Origin: Bin5 sp963662575
GTDB lineage: Bacteria; Chloroflexota; Anaerolineae; Caldilineales; Caldilineaceae
Assembly (NCBI GenBank): GCA_963662575.1
Contig: OY759723.1
Coordinates: 434,001 to 498,000 of the forward strand
Reading direction: 5' to 3'
DNA length: 64,000 nt
Shown: positions 54,717 to 63,159 of the stretch, in pieces
Numbering within the stretch: position 1 is the stretch's first letter
Layout: every line of letters starts with the position of its first letter
Translations under genes and position numbers: made by a program
Notes under the pieces: generated by a model
The model's input: only the letters and a program-made list of their open reading frames with translations
Told to the model about the DNA's origin: nothing
The model's database searches: none

Positions 54717-56686
54717 GCCGAATTCTGGATTGCGTGCATTGTGGTCGGATCTTCCAAGGCGCTTATGTTGCCCGGATCTTCGCCCAGGTAAGCGGCCCGG
54801 ATGACGCGGTGCATCACTTTGGCGTTGCGCGTTTTGGGAAGCGCGGCGGAGAATCTGACCTCTTTGGGCCGGAGCGGACGGCCCAATTCAGTGGTGATGC
54901 GTTCTTGCAGCTCGGTGCGCAAGGTTTCACTGGCATCGATGCCTGGTTTGAGGACAGCGAACACGACCACATCGTTGTCCTTCAAGGGGTGGGGCACGGC
55001 CACAGCCGCGGATTCGGTGACGTCTGGATGGGCGTTAACAAGGGTTTCGACCTCAGCCGGTCCGAGCCGCTTGCCGCCGATGTTGATTGTGTCGTCGCTG
55101 CGCCCCAAGATGTACCACAAGCCGTCCTCGTCGATTGCGCAGAAATCGCCGTGTACCCATACCTCGTCGAAACGTCGCCAGTAGGTATCCAGATAGCGCT
55201 CGTTGTCGCGCCAGAAGCCGCGCGTCATCCCGATCCAAGGTTGACGGATAATCAGATCGCCCACCTCCCCGCGCACGGGATTGCCGAACTCGTCGACGAC
55301 ATCGGCATCCATACCTGGAATCGGCCCACCAAAGGCAGCGGGTTTGAGCGGCTCAAAGAAGCTGCCGGCCAGTATGCCGCCGCTGATCTCGGTGCCGCCG
55401 GTATAGTTGAGGATTGGCTTGCGGCTTTCGAGTACATTTTCAAATATCCAGCGCCAACTGGAAGGGCCCCAAGGGCTCCCGGTTGCACCCACTGCCCGCA
55501 ACTGCGACAGATCATGCCGAGTCACCAAGTCAGTGCCGTGCGGCATCAGCGACCGCACCAACATTGGGGACAGACCGAGAAGGGTGATCCGGTGGCGGGC
55601 GCAGAGCTCCCAGACGCGGTCGACTGAAGGATAGTCGCCGGCGCCGTCGAAGAAGAACATTGTGGCGCGGTTAAGCAGTGTGCCAAGGACGAGCCACGGT
55701 CCCATCATCCAGCCCATATCGGTCATCCAATAGACGCGATCACCCGGCTTCACGTCCATGGCGTGGCGCATATCCTGGGCGCCCTTGACGGGGAATCCGC
55801 AGTGGGTATGGACAGCACCCTTGGGTTGCCCGGTGGTGCCGCTGGTATAGATGATCATGAACGGGGCCTCGGCCGCGGTCGCGGTGGTTTCGACCTCGCT
55901 TGGCTGTGGGGGAACCAGTTCATGCCACCAGTGATCCCGTTCTTCCTTCCAGGGAATCTGCGATGCGGGCGACGAGGCAGGGAGTCGTTTGCAGACGATC
56001 ACCTGCTGTACGCTGGGGACAAAGGTCAGGGCCCGGTCCAGCGTCGTCTTCATCGCCACAGGCTGCCCGCGGCGCAGGAATCCGTCGGCAGTAAAGACGG
56101 CTTTGGCGCCGGCATCGGTGAGGCGATTGCTGATGGCGGATGGCCCGTACCCGCTGAAAAGAGGCAGGATGATCCCACCTATCTTGATCACGGCCAGAAA
56201 GGCGATGGCCAGTTCGGGGATCATGGGCATGAACAGCCCGACGGCATCGCCGCTGCCGATGCCAAGGCTGCGCAGTGCGTTGGCGCAACGGCAGACTTCT
56301 TGATGAAGTTGGGCGTAAGTGAGGGTGACGTTGCCGCCCTCCTCTCCTTCCCAGATGAAGGCGGGTTCGGCCGCGGTCGCGGTTGTCTGCCACTTGTCGA
56401 GGCAGTTGTGGATGATGTTCATCTGCCCGTCGACACACCAGCGGGGAAACTGCGCGCCATCCGACAGGTCGACAATCTGCGAGTAGGGCTGGGCGAAGCG
56501 GATATCAAGATCCTCCATCACCGCATCCCAGAACCAGGCGATGTCCTCGACAGAGCGCGTCAGCAGGTCGTCATAGGAGCCGATGCCATGCCGATCCATG
56601 AACTGTTGGAGATTGCTCTGCGCGATCCAGTCAGGATTTGGCTGCCATGCTATCTCCTGGCCGAATGGGAAGGTGTTGGTGGACAT
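54713..56686 (-). CDS. AMP-forming acyl-CoA synthetase (acetyl/acetoacetyl-CoA synthetase-like)
   Basis: A 657-residue adenylate-forming enzyme. The nucleotide loop is IIYTSGTTGQPKGAVHTH; further motifs are YTGGTEISGG, GRSDDTINIGGKRLGPAEVE and the C-terminal catalytic lysine in LPKTRNAKVMHRVIR. It activates a carboxylate with ATP and CoA; the N-terminal domain is like ACS/AACS rather than long-chain enzymes. It has two copies of a TATAAE segment (exact 17-bp DNA repeats at 55869-55885 and 56367-56383), an oddity noted separately. Its last bases overlap the ABC-F start. Confidence 0.92.
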   Translation of the reverse strand: MSTNTFPFGQEIAWQPNPDWIAQSNLQQFMDRHGIGSYDDLLTRSVEDIAWFWDAVMEDLDIRFAQPYSQIVDLSDGAQFPRWCVDGQMNIIHNCLDKWQTTATAAEPAFIWEGEEGGNVTLTYAQLHQEVCRCANALRSLGIGSGDAVGLFMPMIPELAIAFLAVIKIGGIILPLFSGYGPSAISNRLTDAGAKAVFTADGFLRRGQPVAMKTTLDRALTFVPSVQQVIVCKRLPASSPASQIPWKEERDHWWHELVPPQPSEVETTATAAEAPFMIIYTSGTTGQPKGAVHTHCGFPVKGAQDMRHAMDVKPGDRVYWMTDMGWMMGPWLVLGTLLNRATMFFFDGAGDYPSVDRVWELCARHRITLLGLSPMLVRSLMPHGTDLVTRHDLSQLRAVGATGSPWGPSSWRWIFENVLESRKPILNYTGGTEISGGILAGSFFEPLKPAAFGGPIPGMDADVVDEFGNPVRGEVGDLIIRQPWIGMTRGFWRDNERYLDTYWRRFDEVWVHGDFCAIDEDGLWYILGRSDDTINIGGKRLGPAEVETLVNAHPDVTESAAVAVPHPLKDNDVVVFAVLKPGIDASETLRTELQERITTELGRPLRPKEVRFSAALPKTRNAKVMHRVIRAAYLGEDPGNISALEDPTTMHAIQNSA

Positions 56687-56894
56687 GGACTGACTCGTAT
56701 TGCGGATGGCGGATGGCGTTGCTGCGGTGTGAAATATGTATCGGGTTATTATAGCGGAGAGTCTGTCAAATGGAAACGGGGGAGGGGGAGAAACGAAGTT
56801 GCCTGCGGAGATTCGAAGTTGCCAAGGGCGGCTGAATATTGGCCTATGTATTTTGGGGCGAGATGGTAGGTCTTGCTTCCAAGACGATTGGCGA

Positions 56895-57683
56895 TCACGA
56901 ACCGAAGACCGAAAGCTGCGCGCTAACTGGATCCTGAAGCGCCGACCAGATCGAGACGACTATCAGGGCGCGGGCGGGCGGGCGGAGCAGTCGCGTTAAG
57001 CTGCCGAACCATGGCAGGAGTCTGCTCTGGCTCCCTGTGCCGGACGGGCGGGAATCCGGAATCGACAACTGGCAGGCAGATAGTTCGAACATCTGAATCA
57101 GGTCGCTGAAGGCCAGGAGAAGCGCCCCCACGGCCAGGACGCCGAAACGAGGGGCGGTAAACGCCAGGCCGGTGGCAAAGCCGACTGCATTGAAGAGCAA
57201 GAGCGTGTACGCCGCAGCTGCTGAAGCCTGCAGAGGATTTCGATGGCGCGTCCTCAACAGAACTGTGCCGCCGACCAGCGCGCCTAAGAACAGCCATAGG
57301 GCCAGCACGACCAGGCGCAGGCTTCCGAGGGCAGGGCCATATTGCGCCATCGCGGCGGCGTAGAGCAGATAGCTGACAGCAAGGGCAGACATGCCGAAAG
57401 ACGTCCGCTTAGAGGCAGTTGGGCCGGCCACAAGCTGGCTGCCCAGAAGGTTGAAGGTGATCGCCGCGGCGACGCCGAGCGCGTAGCGGGCGCTGTCGGT
57501 GCCGGCGCGAGTGAGCAGATAGCCATACCAAGCCATGAGGAGCAGAATCACTGCAGAGGATGTCAGAATCCAGGAAGGGAGTGACCGTTCGCGCGCGGGG
57601 GATCTGCGGAAGAGAAACCCGCCAGCCAGGAGAGACGCCCAGATGACAAGCAGAGCCCAAGCGATGAAGTCGAGGACCGGCAT
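56895..57683 (-). CDS. Integral membrane protein, possibly YhhN/TMEM86 family
   Basis: A 262-residue protein with about eight membrane segments. The pattern around FNAVGFATGLAFTAPRFGVLAVGALLLAFSDLIQMFE resembles YhhN/TMEM86, of which animal members hydrolyse lysoplasmalogen. The similarity is suggestive only. The C-terminal 60 residues are polar. It is on its own transcript, separated from the acyl-CoA synthetase gene by about 210 bp. Confidence 0.6.
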   Translation of the reverse strand: MPVLDFIAWALLVIWASLLAGGFLFRRSPARERSLPSWILTSSAVILLLMAWYGYLLTRAGTDSARYALGVAAAITFNLLGSQLVAGPTASKRTSFGMSALAVSYLLYAAAMAQYGPALGSLRLVVLALWLFLGALVGGTVLLRTRHRNPLQASAAAAYTLLLFNAVGFATGLAFTAPRFGVLAVGALLLAFSDLIQMFELSACQLSIPDSRPSGTGSQSRLLPWFGSLTRLLRPPARALIVVSIWSALQDPVSAQLSVFGS

Positions 57684-57763
57684 TGGGGTGCTCCGTCAAC
57701 TGGGAAGCAGGGTGAGAAAAAGGGAAATTAGAAGGGGAACAGCTGGGGCAAACTCTTTGCCCC

Positions 57764-58420
57764 TCACGCCTCACTATTCACTTCTGGCAGATTGGCGGCG
57801 TACCCGAGGAGTTGCGGCTCTGCCCAGACGGCCCAGTTCCAACGGCTGTTGCCTAGTCCGTCGGTCATCAGCTGCAGGACCGCGTGCTGCCCGGCCTGGT
57901 TCGGCAGGTCTGTGACGAAGCGCTCCCATTCGCAGTTCTGCTTTGTTGTGCTCCAGATGCGCACGCCATTGAGGAGGACGCGGAAGGCGCAAAAGTTGTC
58001 GTCTTCCATCTGCGCGCCGTCGCGAATGCCGATCGCGAACTGCAGGCGCAAGCGATCGACCTCGGCGGGGACATGCAGGTCATATTCGACAACTGCGCTG
58101 CCGTCTACGGGCGGATGCTGCCACAGGGCTGGCTGCTGAACCATGCCACAGCTGGCTGTGTCGATCCGCACCTCCATCAGGTCGGATGTGCGGGTGGCAC
58201 TGTGGCGAGATTGGGGAAACAGCTCCAGCAAGTCGTACTTCCACACGAGGGCGAAACCAGCCTCGTCTGTACCTTCTTCTTCTTCCAACAGACTCTGCCA
58301 CAATTCCTCCTGCCACTTGAGATAGCCCAAATATTGAGAAAGTTGCAGGAGTGAATGCTCGTTCAGATCGTGAATGCGCCGGATTACGGCGTCCAGTGTT
58401 TCCTGTTCGGGCCTGTTCAT
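57764..58420 (-). CDS. Unknown protein with a predicted beta-sandwich domain
   Basis: A 218-residue soluble protein. An N-terminal helical stretch (about 1-60) precedes a beta-rich region with VEYDLHVPAEVDRLRLQFAIGIRDGAQMEDDNFCAFRVLLNGVRIWS and WERFVTDLPNQAGQHAVLQLMTDGLGNSRWNWAVWAEPQL. The latter resembles galactose-binding-like (NPCBM/F5-F8 type) folds of sugar-active proteins, but this is weak. No signal peptide is seen. Function unknown. Confidence 0.65.
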   Translation of the reverse strand: MNRPEQETLDAVIRRIHDLNEHSLLQLSQYLGYLKWQEELWQSLLEEEEGTDEAGFALVWKYDLLELFPQSRHSATRTSDLMEVRIDTASCGMVQQPALWQHPPVDGSAVVEYDLHVPAEVDRLRLQFAIGIRDGAQMEDDNFCAFRVLLNGVRIWSTTKQNCEWERFVTDLPNQAGQHAVLQLMTDGLGNSRWNWAVWAEPQLLGYAANLPEVNSEA

Positions 58421-58481
58421 GTAGGTCTCTGGATGGTGGTTTCCAGTTCCGGGTGAAGGCCGGACTGGTTGTCGAGGACGG

Positions 58482-58991
58482 CTAAAATGCCGCGCCCATC
58501 AGTGTTTCCCAGCGGGAGGCGGCGGTAGGATTGCTCAAGAGCACGAGAGCGACATAGGTCGGCTCAAACGGACGCCGCAGGAGTTTCATGCCGGCTTCGC
58601 GGGGGCTCATGCCGCCCTTTTTGCAGTTGCAGCGTTTACAGGCGGTCGTCAAGTTTGTCCAGCTATGATTGCCGCCGCGACAGCGGGGCACGACATGGTC
58701 CACTGTCAACGAGTGCTTGCCCGGCGTGTCGCCACAGTATTGACAGGTGTACGCGTCTCTGAGTATGACAGCGCTGCGGGTGGGCGGCACCGATCGATGC
58801 GGCAGCCGAACGTAACGGGTCAGACGGATCACCAGTGGTTCGGGCAGGGCCTGGTTGGCGCTGTGGAGCAGGCGTTCGGTCGCCTCAACCAACTCCGCTT
58901 TATCCCTCAGCAGCAGAACGACTGCCCGCCGCACAGAGACAAGGCTCAAGGGTTCGAATGTTGCGTTCAGTACGAGCACGGAACGGGACAT
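58482..58991 (-). CDS. HNH endonuclease
   Basis: A 169-residue protein with a zinc-bound HNH site: CQYCG, DHVVPRCRGGNHSWTNLTTACKRCN (His, Asn, and Cys pairs). The N-terminal 70 residues (VLVLNATFEPLSLVSVRRAVVLLL) are the usual start of the RRXRR/HNH group found widely in bacterial genomes. It may act on DNA in repair or restriction. No methyltransferase is adjacent. Confidence 0.9.
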   Translation of the reverse strand: MSRSVLVLNATFEPLSLVSVRRAVVLLLRDKAELVEATERLLHSANQALPEPLVIRLTRYVRLPHRSVPPTRSAVILRDAYTCQYCGDTPGKHSLTVDHVVPRCRGGNHSWTNLTTACKRCNCKKGGMSPREAGMKLLRRPFEPTYVALVLLSNPTAASRWETLMGAAF

Positions 58992-59124
58992 GATCTAGGT
59001 GATGGTGTTTTGATGGCGTTATAAAAGATTAAGTATGGCATCGAGGCCGACGTGACGCCTACGTAGCCAAACTGCGGACCGTGCGAAGAGTCGTGGTGTC
59101 AGACGGATTCACACTGAGAGCAGT

Positions 59125-59508
59125 TTACGCCAGCGCCACGACGCGGGCCCGAATGATGACCTCCATCAGAAAGAAACAGACTATTGCGAAGAGTATTGTC
59201 TTGACATTTTCGTCCTGCATACGACTCAGGTAGAGATAGGCTGCCGGCAGGGTGATGACGGCGACAGTCGCGTATAGAATATGCACGAATCCGCGTGACA
59301 GATCCCCACCAGATCCCTGACTGTAGAGCAGCCACCCCAGCAGAAACTCAGCGATAATCAGCATTTCGCCGATTGCGGCGGCGCCGTACCAACTGCCGTC
59401 CAGTGGGCGGGAGCGAACACGGAGCAAGATGGCCCATACACCGAGTGCGATGAAGAACAGGATACCAGATTGGGCCAGACCGCGATGAATGTCGCTCAGA
59501 GTTTCCAC
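59125..59508 (-). CDS. Small four-helix membrane protein of unknown function
   Basis: A 127-residue protein with four predicted membrane helices (about 14-31, 41-62, 73-92, 104-119) and short loops. The first loop holds RVRSRPLDGSW, the second LYSQGSGGDLSRG. No known family is recognised. The frame ends just before the intergenic stretch toward the HNH gene. Confidence 0.65.
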   Translation of the reverse strand: METLSDIHRGLAQSGILFFIALGVWAILLRVRSRPLDGSWYGAAAIGEMLIIAEFLLGWLLYSQGSGGDLSRGFVHILYATVAVITLPAAYLYLSRMQDENVKTILFAIVCFFLMEVIIRARVVALA

Positions 59509-59594
59509 GGCAACGAAGGATTGTGGTTGAACTGTGAGTATCGGTATTCAGCCATTTGGCTCCTGCACGCCGGGCAGTGGGAAGGTCAAAGCGC

Positions 59595-60989
59595 TTACCG
59601 CTGCGGATGGACGCTCAGATACTGATGCAGCACCGATTCCACATGCCCGCCGATCTCGTAAGATTCCCAGCCGGGGCTGGCCGCGAGAGCGAAAATGCAG
59701 CCGCCCAACACATACGAATCCTGTTGCATTGCCTGATCATACCAAACCAGTTGTTCTGCATATGCGCCGGGGCCCCAGGAACCGAAGCCGTGCTGTGCCC
59801 AATAGGTCTGAAAGTGCTGCCATCCCTTTGCATCTTGCGGGCCCGGGCGATTGCCGACAAGGCCGTCCACGCCCAATTCGGTCATCACCAGGGGGATCGC
59901 CAGACGGGCGGGTTTAAGGAACTGGTCGTAGACCTGGCGGTAACGCAGAGTCAACCAGCCGGTGTCATGCGGCCCGACACCTGGGTAGCGGCCCTGTCCT
60001 TCACGTGTGCTGGCATAGTAGATCGTGGGCGCGGAATACTCGTGCAGCCCCAACCAGCCATCGTTGGCCTGGGCTTCGGCTATGGCAGGCAGGAAGTGTT
60101 CCCACATTTCCAAGGGCGGCTGGCCTGTACCGAAGTTGCCGATGACACTGCGGAAACCGCCTTGCGCGAGCAGACGCGTCCGCTCGACCTCGAACTCGGT
60201 CAGGCGTTTGAACTCGTCCAGGTTCCCGGCCACCGGCTCGTTGTAGGCTTCCCAGCCGTCGAAATGGTTGCGGCGTTCCGGGTGGTCGGCCAGGGGCCAA
60301 AGACGGTTGGCGAAGTCCTGGGCTGCGGCCTTCGCATTGAGATTTTGCAGCTGCAGCTGGGGCAAGTCGATGCGGCCAATCAGCCGGGCATTGGGCGCGG
60401 CCTCTTTGATCTGGCGAGCGAAGTTGAAGTCCAATTCCAGAGTCTTAACGACCGAGACGCCGCCGCTGCGCAGCATGTTGAACACGCTGGGATGGTTGCG
60501 GGTGATGAACAGACCAAGTTTGCTCGGCGGGCCGGGCGGGAACGGGGTCACGGTCGGCGTCGGTGTGTAGGTCGGCGTCGGCGGGACCGGCGTTTCGGTC
60601 GGGTACGGAGTGTCGGTCGGAAATGGGGTAGCAGTCAGTTTGGGCGGCGTGGGCGCAAATGCAGGCGCGGCGGGGCGTAATCCCCGCATTTCGACCCAGG
60701 GAAGGTACCCATTGTACGAGCCGGGTGTCGAGGAAGCTGCCGGCAAGGAGGAGGCTTCAAGGGAGGAAACGTCAACGTTGGAGCCACCGTTGCGACAGGC
60801 GCCCACAAGCATGCCAAGCCCGGCGGCGGCAGCCCCCAGGAAGCGTCGCCGCGACCAGACAGGTTGCCGTTCGGGTGACGCTTGCCGGCCCTGCTTGGGC
60901 GCGGTCGACCCTGGCGTATGTTCGGAATTCGGATCGGGACTTCCGTGACCGTCCGTACTCGAGGAAGTAGGAAGGTTCTCTGCTGTCAT
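59595..60989 (-). CDS. Tat-exported, Pro/Thr-linked glycosidase-like lipoprotein
   Basis: ATG 60989 gives 464 residues. A twin-arginine signal (SRRRFLGAAAAGLGMLVGAC) ends in a lipobox Cys, followed by a Ser-rich segment and a proline/threonine-rich linker (TPTYTPTPTVTPFPP). The C-terminal domain (about residues 150-464) has a TIM-barrel pattern of clan GH-A: an acid/base Glu in EAYNEP and a candidate nucleophile Glu in VMTELGVDG. It is probably on the outer face of the membrane. Exact family and substrate are not assigned. Confidence 0.78.
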   Translation of the reverse strand: MTAENLPTSSSTDGHGSPDPNSEHTPGSTAPKQGRQASPERQPVWSRRRFLGAAAAGLGMLVGACRNGGSNVDVSSLEASSLPAASSTPGSYNGYLPWVEMRGLRPAAPAFAPTPPKLTATPFPTDTPYPTETPVPPTPTYTPTPTVTPFPPGPPSKLGLFITRNHPSVFNMLRSGGVSVVKTLELDFNFARQIKEAAPNARLIGRIDLPQLQLQNLNAKAAAQDFANRLWPLADHPERRNHFDGWEAYNEPVAGNLDEFKRLTEFEVERTRLLAQGGFRSVIGNFGTGQPPLEMWEHFLPAIAEAQANDGWLGLHEYSAPTIYYASTREGQGRYPGVGPHDTGWLTLRYRQVYDQFLKPARLAIPLVMTELGVDGLVGNRPGPQDAKGWQHFQTYWAQHGFGSWGPGAYAEQLVWYDQAMQQDSYVLGGCIFALAASPGWESYEIGGHVESVLHQYLSVHPQR

Positions 60990-61130
60990 GGGAATACTAT
61001 AGCATTGACTTGGCGGCGTTTCAAAGTGCAGAGCGCTCTGGGTGCAGTCCACATTTGGGTTGGGAATAGTGGGGAGGGGAATTCATACCGGCGGTGGCTG
61101 GAATTGTTCGCCGGCTTTGGGATAGGCACT

Positions 61131-61151
61131 GGGCAGGCACAAGGCCTGCCC
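61131..61151. repeat. GGGCAGGC/GCCTGCCC palindromic repeat
   Basis: Eight-base perfect arms with a five-base ACAAG loop; style of a dispersed palindromic repeat between genes. No T-run follows. Confidence 0.6.
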
Positions 61152-61333
61152 CTACCGTCCATTGAGTGGGGGGCGATGGCTCCGTTGCTAGCTGGGGGAT
61201 AGGAACATGTACCCCCAATTTTGGACCGCACGCTGCGCTCTTGTCCGCGCCAGAATGAATGAAGGGGGCGCGGGAAATGCGGGGGACAGTGGTCGGGAAA
61301 CAGTGCGGCGGTGGCTAGACGAGTTTTTGGAGG

Positions 61334-61390
61334 GGGGCGTTGCGGGGGCGCAGCCCCTGCACAAGGGAGGGCCGAAGGCCCGACCGCCCA
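61334..61390. repeat. 57-bp dispersed repeat with two hairpins, copy 2
   Basis: It is identical to 30443-30499. The two stem-loops (GGGGC-GCA-GCCCC and GGGCC-GAA-GGCCC) are conserved between the copies. Confidence 0.8.
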
Positions 61391-61546
61391 TATGAACACT
61401 CACTCTTGGCGGCGCGTGCCCATTCAGGGTACGGGCCAGGGCCGAGAATTTTCCGGTTTGCCAATAGGCAGGCAAGCTGCTATACTGCTGCGAGAAGTAA
61501 ATATCATTTGCGGCGCTGAGAGGCCGTCCAGCGACAGGAGAGATTT

Positions 61547-61813
61547 ATGGATAAGTACAAGGTCAGTATCGAATACTGCGTACAATGAAACTACACCCCT
61601 AAAGCCGTCCGTGCGGCGGCTGACCTACTGGAGAATTTCACGCCAGCGATTGAAAGCCTCAAGATGATCCCTTCGGGTGGCGGACTGTTTGAGGTGCTGG
61701 CCGGCGATACGCTTGTGTATAGCAAGAAGGCTGAGGGCCGTCATGCGGAAGAAGGAGAGGTACTCAGTCTCTTCTCAGAAGCTATCGGTCTGGAGCCGGC
61801 CCCGCGTGCGTAA
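61547..61813 (+). CDS. SelW/Rdx-like selenoprotein, UGA read as selenocysteine
   Basis: From ATG 61547, with AGGAG six bases upstream, the frame encodes 88 residues to TAA 61811-61813 if the in-frame TGA at 61586-61588 is read as selenocysteine. The product opens MDKYKVSIEYCVQU, a Cys-x-x-Sec redox motif at positions 11-14, then NYTPKAVRAAADLL, IPSGGGLFEVLAGDTLVYSKK and GEVLSLFSEAIGL. This is the SelT/SelW/SelH (Rdx) thioredoxin-like pattern, in which Sec or Cys occupies exactly this site. A hairpin of SECIS type follows. A strong terminator ends the unit. A nonsense mutation is the alternative but would have to hit the Sec position precisely. Confidence 0.85.
61586..61621 (+). promoter_or_regulatory. 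Candidate bacterial SECIS hairpin
   Basis: Downstream of UGA 61586-61588, AGCCG (61603-61607) pairs with CGGCT (61617-61621); above a bulged U (61608), CC pairs with GG, leaving a GUGC loop at 61611-61614. The loop starts with G and U and is 22 bases from the UGA, within the range known for bacterial SECIS elements. Confidence 0.65.
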
Positions 61814-61863
61814 GCACGGTTTCGGCGAACTGATTTGATGCGTTAACCTGACGGTTGGCGCGA

Positions 61864-61901
61864 AGCCCGCTGCAAGGATGCTTGCAGCGGGCTTTCTTTT
61901 T
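61864..61901 (+). terminator. Intrinsic terminator after the selenoprotein gene
   Basis: AGCCCGCTGCAAG (61864-61876) and CTTGCAGCGGGCT (61881-61893) form a perfect 13-bp stem with a GATG loop, followed by TTCTTTTT. It serves the selenoprotein gene and also separates it from the convergent NIF3 gene. Confidence 0.92.
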
Positions 61902-61970
61902 GACAACGTTGGGGGCAAGGCGTCGGCAGGGTGGGGAGGGCGCTGTGTGCGCTCGCCGGCTGGGGCAGTT

Positions 61971-62723
61971 TCAGAGGCCGGTTGGCAGGTCAACGAACTC
62001 GAAGGCAACGCCAAAAAACTGGGCCAGATGTTCACCCAGGGCCTGAACGCCTACGGTTTCAGATGTGTAGTGGCCGCCATACAGGAGATTGATCCCTGTG
62101 TTGGCGGCTTCGTAGTATTGGGCGTGGCTCGTCTCGCCGGTGACGTAGGCGTCACAGCCGAGGCTGGCTGCGTCTGTGATCTTGTCGGCGCCGAACCCAC
62201 TGAGTATGCCCACAGTCCGCACCATTGGCGGGCCCTCCGCCTGGGCTAGTTGAGGGGGCCCTACCTGTTCCTCAAAACGCGCAACCAGCTCACTAAAGCC
62301 GACCGGCTCTTCGTACTCGGCCAGGACGGCGAGCGGCGTGCCTTTTACGTTGGCCCACCAGTCGATAATTTTCAGCCCGAGCCGCCGGGCCAGTTCGGCG
62401 TTATTGCCCCACTGCGGATGGGCATCCAAGGGCAGGTGGGCGGCGTAGAGGTTCAGATCGTTCTCAATGAAGGTGCGGACGAGCTGACCGTAGCTTCCGG
62501 CAAGTGGCTTGGCTCCGCCCCAGAGAATGCCGTGGTGTACCAGCATCAGGTCGGCGTCGCGCTCAAGCGCAGCTTCAACGCAGGGCAGGTGTGCGTCCAC
62601 CAGTCCGACAATTTTATTGACCTGCGTACGTCCTTCGATCTGCAGCCCCTGGGGGCCGTAGTCGGCGATCTCGCTGATGCGCAGCGTGTCGTCAAGATAG
62701 CGGACCAGGGCATCCCTTTGCAT
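61971..62723 (-). CDS. NIF3-like dinuclear metal-centre protein
   Basis: ATG 62723 with GGAAGGAG upstream gives 250 residues. The metal-site motifs are LVHHGILWGG, AAHLPLDAH and the C-terminal GGHYTSETVGVQAL. NIF3/YbgI proteins form toroidal hexamers and are annotated as GTP cyclohydrolase-like or radical SAM-related helpers; their physiological role is unsettled. The much longer upstream frame is not supported. Confidence 0.9.
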   Translation of the reverse strand: MQRDALVRYLDDTLRISEIADYGPQGLQIEGRTQVNKIVGLVDAHLPCVEAALERDADLMLVHHGILWGGAKPLAGSYGQLVRTFIENDLNLYAAHLPLDAHPQWGNNAELARRLGLKIIDWWANVKGTPLAVLAEYEEPVGFSELVARFEEQVGPPQLAQAEGPPMVRTVGILSGFGADKITDAASLGCDAYVTGETSHAQYYEAANTGINLLYGGHYTSETVGVQALGEHLAQFFGVAFEFVDLPTGL

Positions 62724-62854
62724 AAGAACACTCCTTCCGAACAGAAAATGTAGAGGGTAGAGTAGATCACGCTCGCAGGGGCGTTGTCGTCCTGCATGAG
62801 CCGTGCGCGCTGCGCCTGATGCATCGGTGCGCGGCCGCGGCCGGGCGGCCCATT

Positions 62855-63085
62855 CTAAGAAGGATCTTCGAGATCTTTCAGGGCTTGTGGACTGCGGCGC
62901 ACAAATTTCCTGACACCGCGAGCGAATTTGCGGCGGGGTAGTAGTACGCGACGCCCGCACTTTTCACAAATCAGGCCGATGTCGGCGCCCACGCGGACGA
63001 TTTCCCAACGGTCGCCGCCACAGGGATGGGTTTTGCGCATTTGAACCAGATCGCCGATGTAGAGCTTTTCGTTGATGGCCAGCAT
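62855..63085 (-). CDS. DUF951 protein
   Basis: A 76-residue small protein: an SH3-like start (IGDLVQMRKTHPCGGDRWEIVRVGADIGLICEKCGRRV), with a Cys22 and a CxxC pair at 40/43, and a basic C-terminus. This matches DUF951, a small, mainly Gram-positive/Chloroflexota family of unknown function. It lies about 130 bp upstream of NIF3 and could be co-transcribed with it. Confidence 0.9.
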   Translation of the reverse strand: MLAINEKLYIGDLVQMRKTHPCGGDRWEIVRVGADIGLICEKCGRRVLLPRRKFARGVRKFVRRSPQALKDLEDPS

Positions 63086-63159
63086 GGGTGGTGAAATCCG
63101 TCAACCGAATGGCTAGAAAGACTTGAATGTTCTCGATCTGATAGAACGGGGGCATGTAC

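Larger units (their letters stand above)
61053..61546. other. Gene-free, repeat-rich stretch of about 490 bp
   Basis: It holds a hairpin GGGCAGGC-ACAAG-GCCTGCCC at 61131-61151 (a motif seen in many Chloroflexota and related genomes) and the second copy of the 57-bp repeat. No gene is supported before the selenoprotein start at 61547. Confidence 0.6.
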
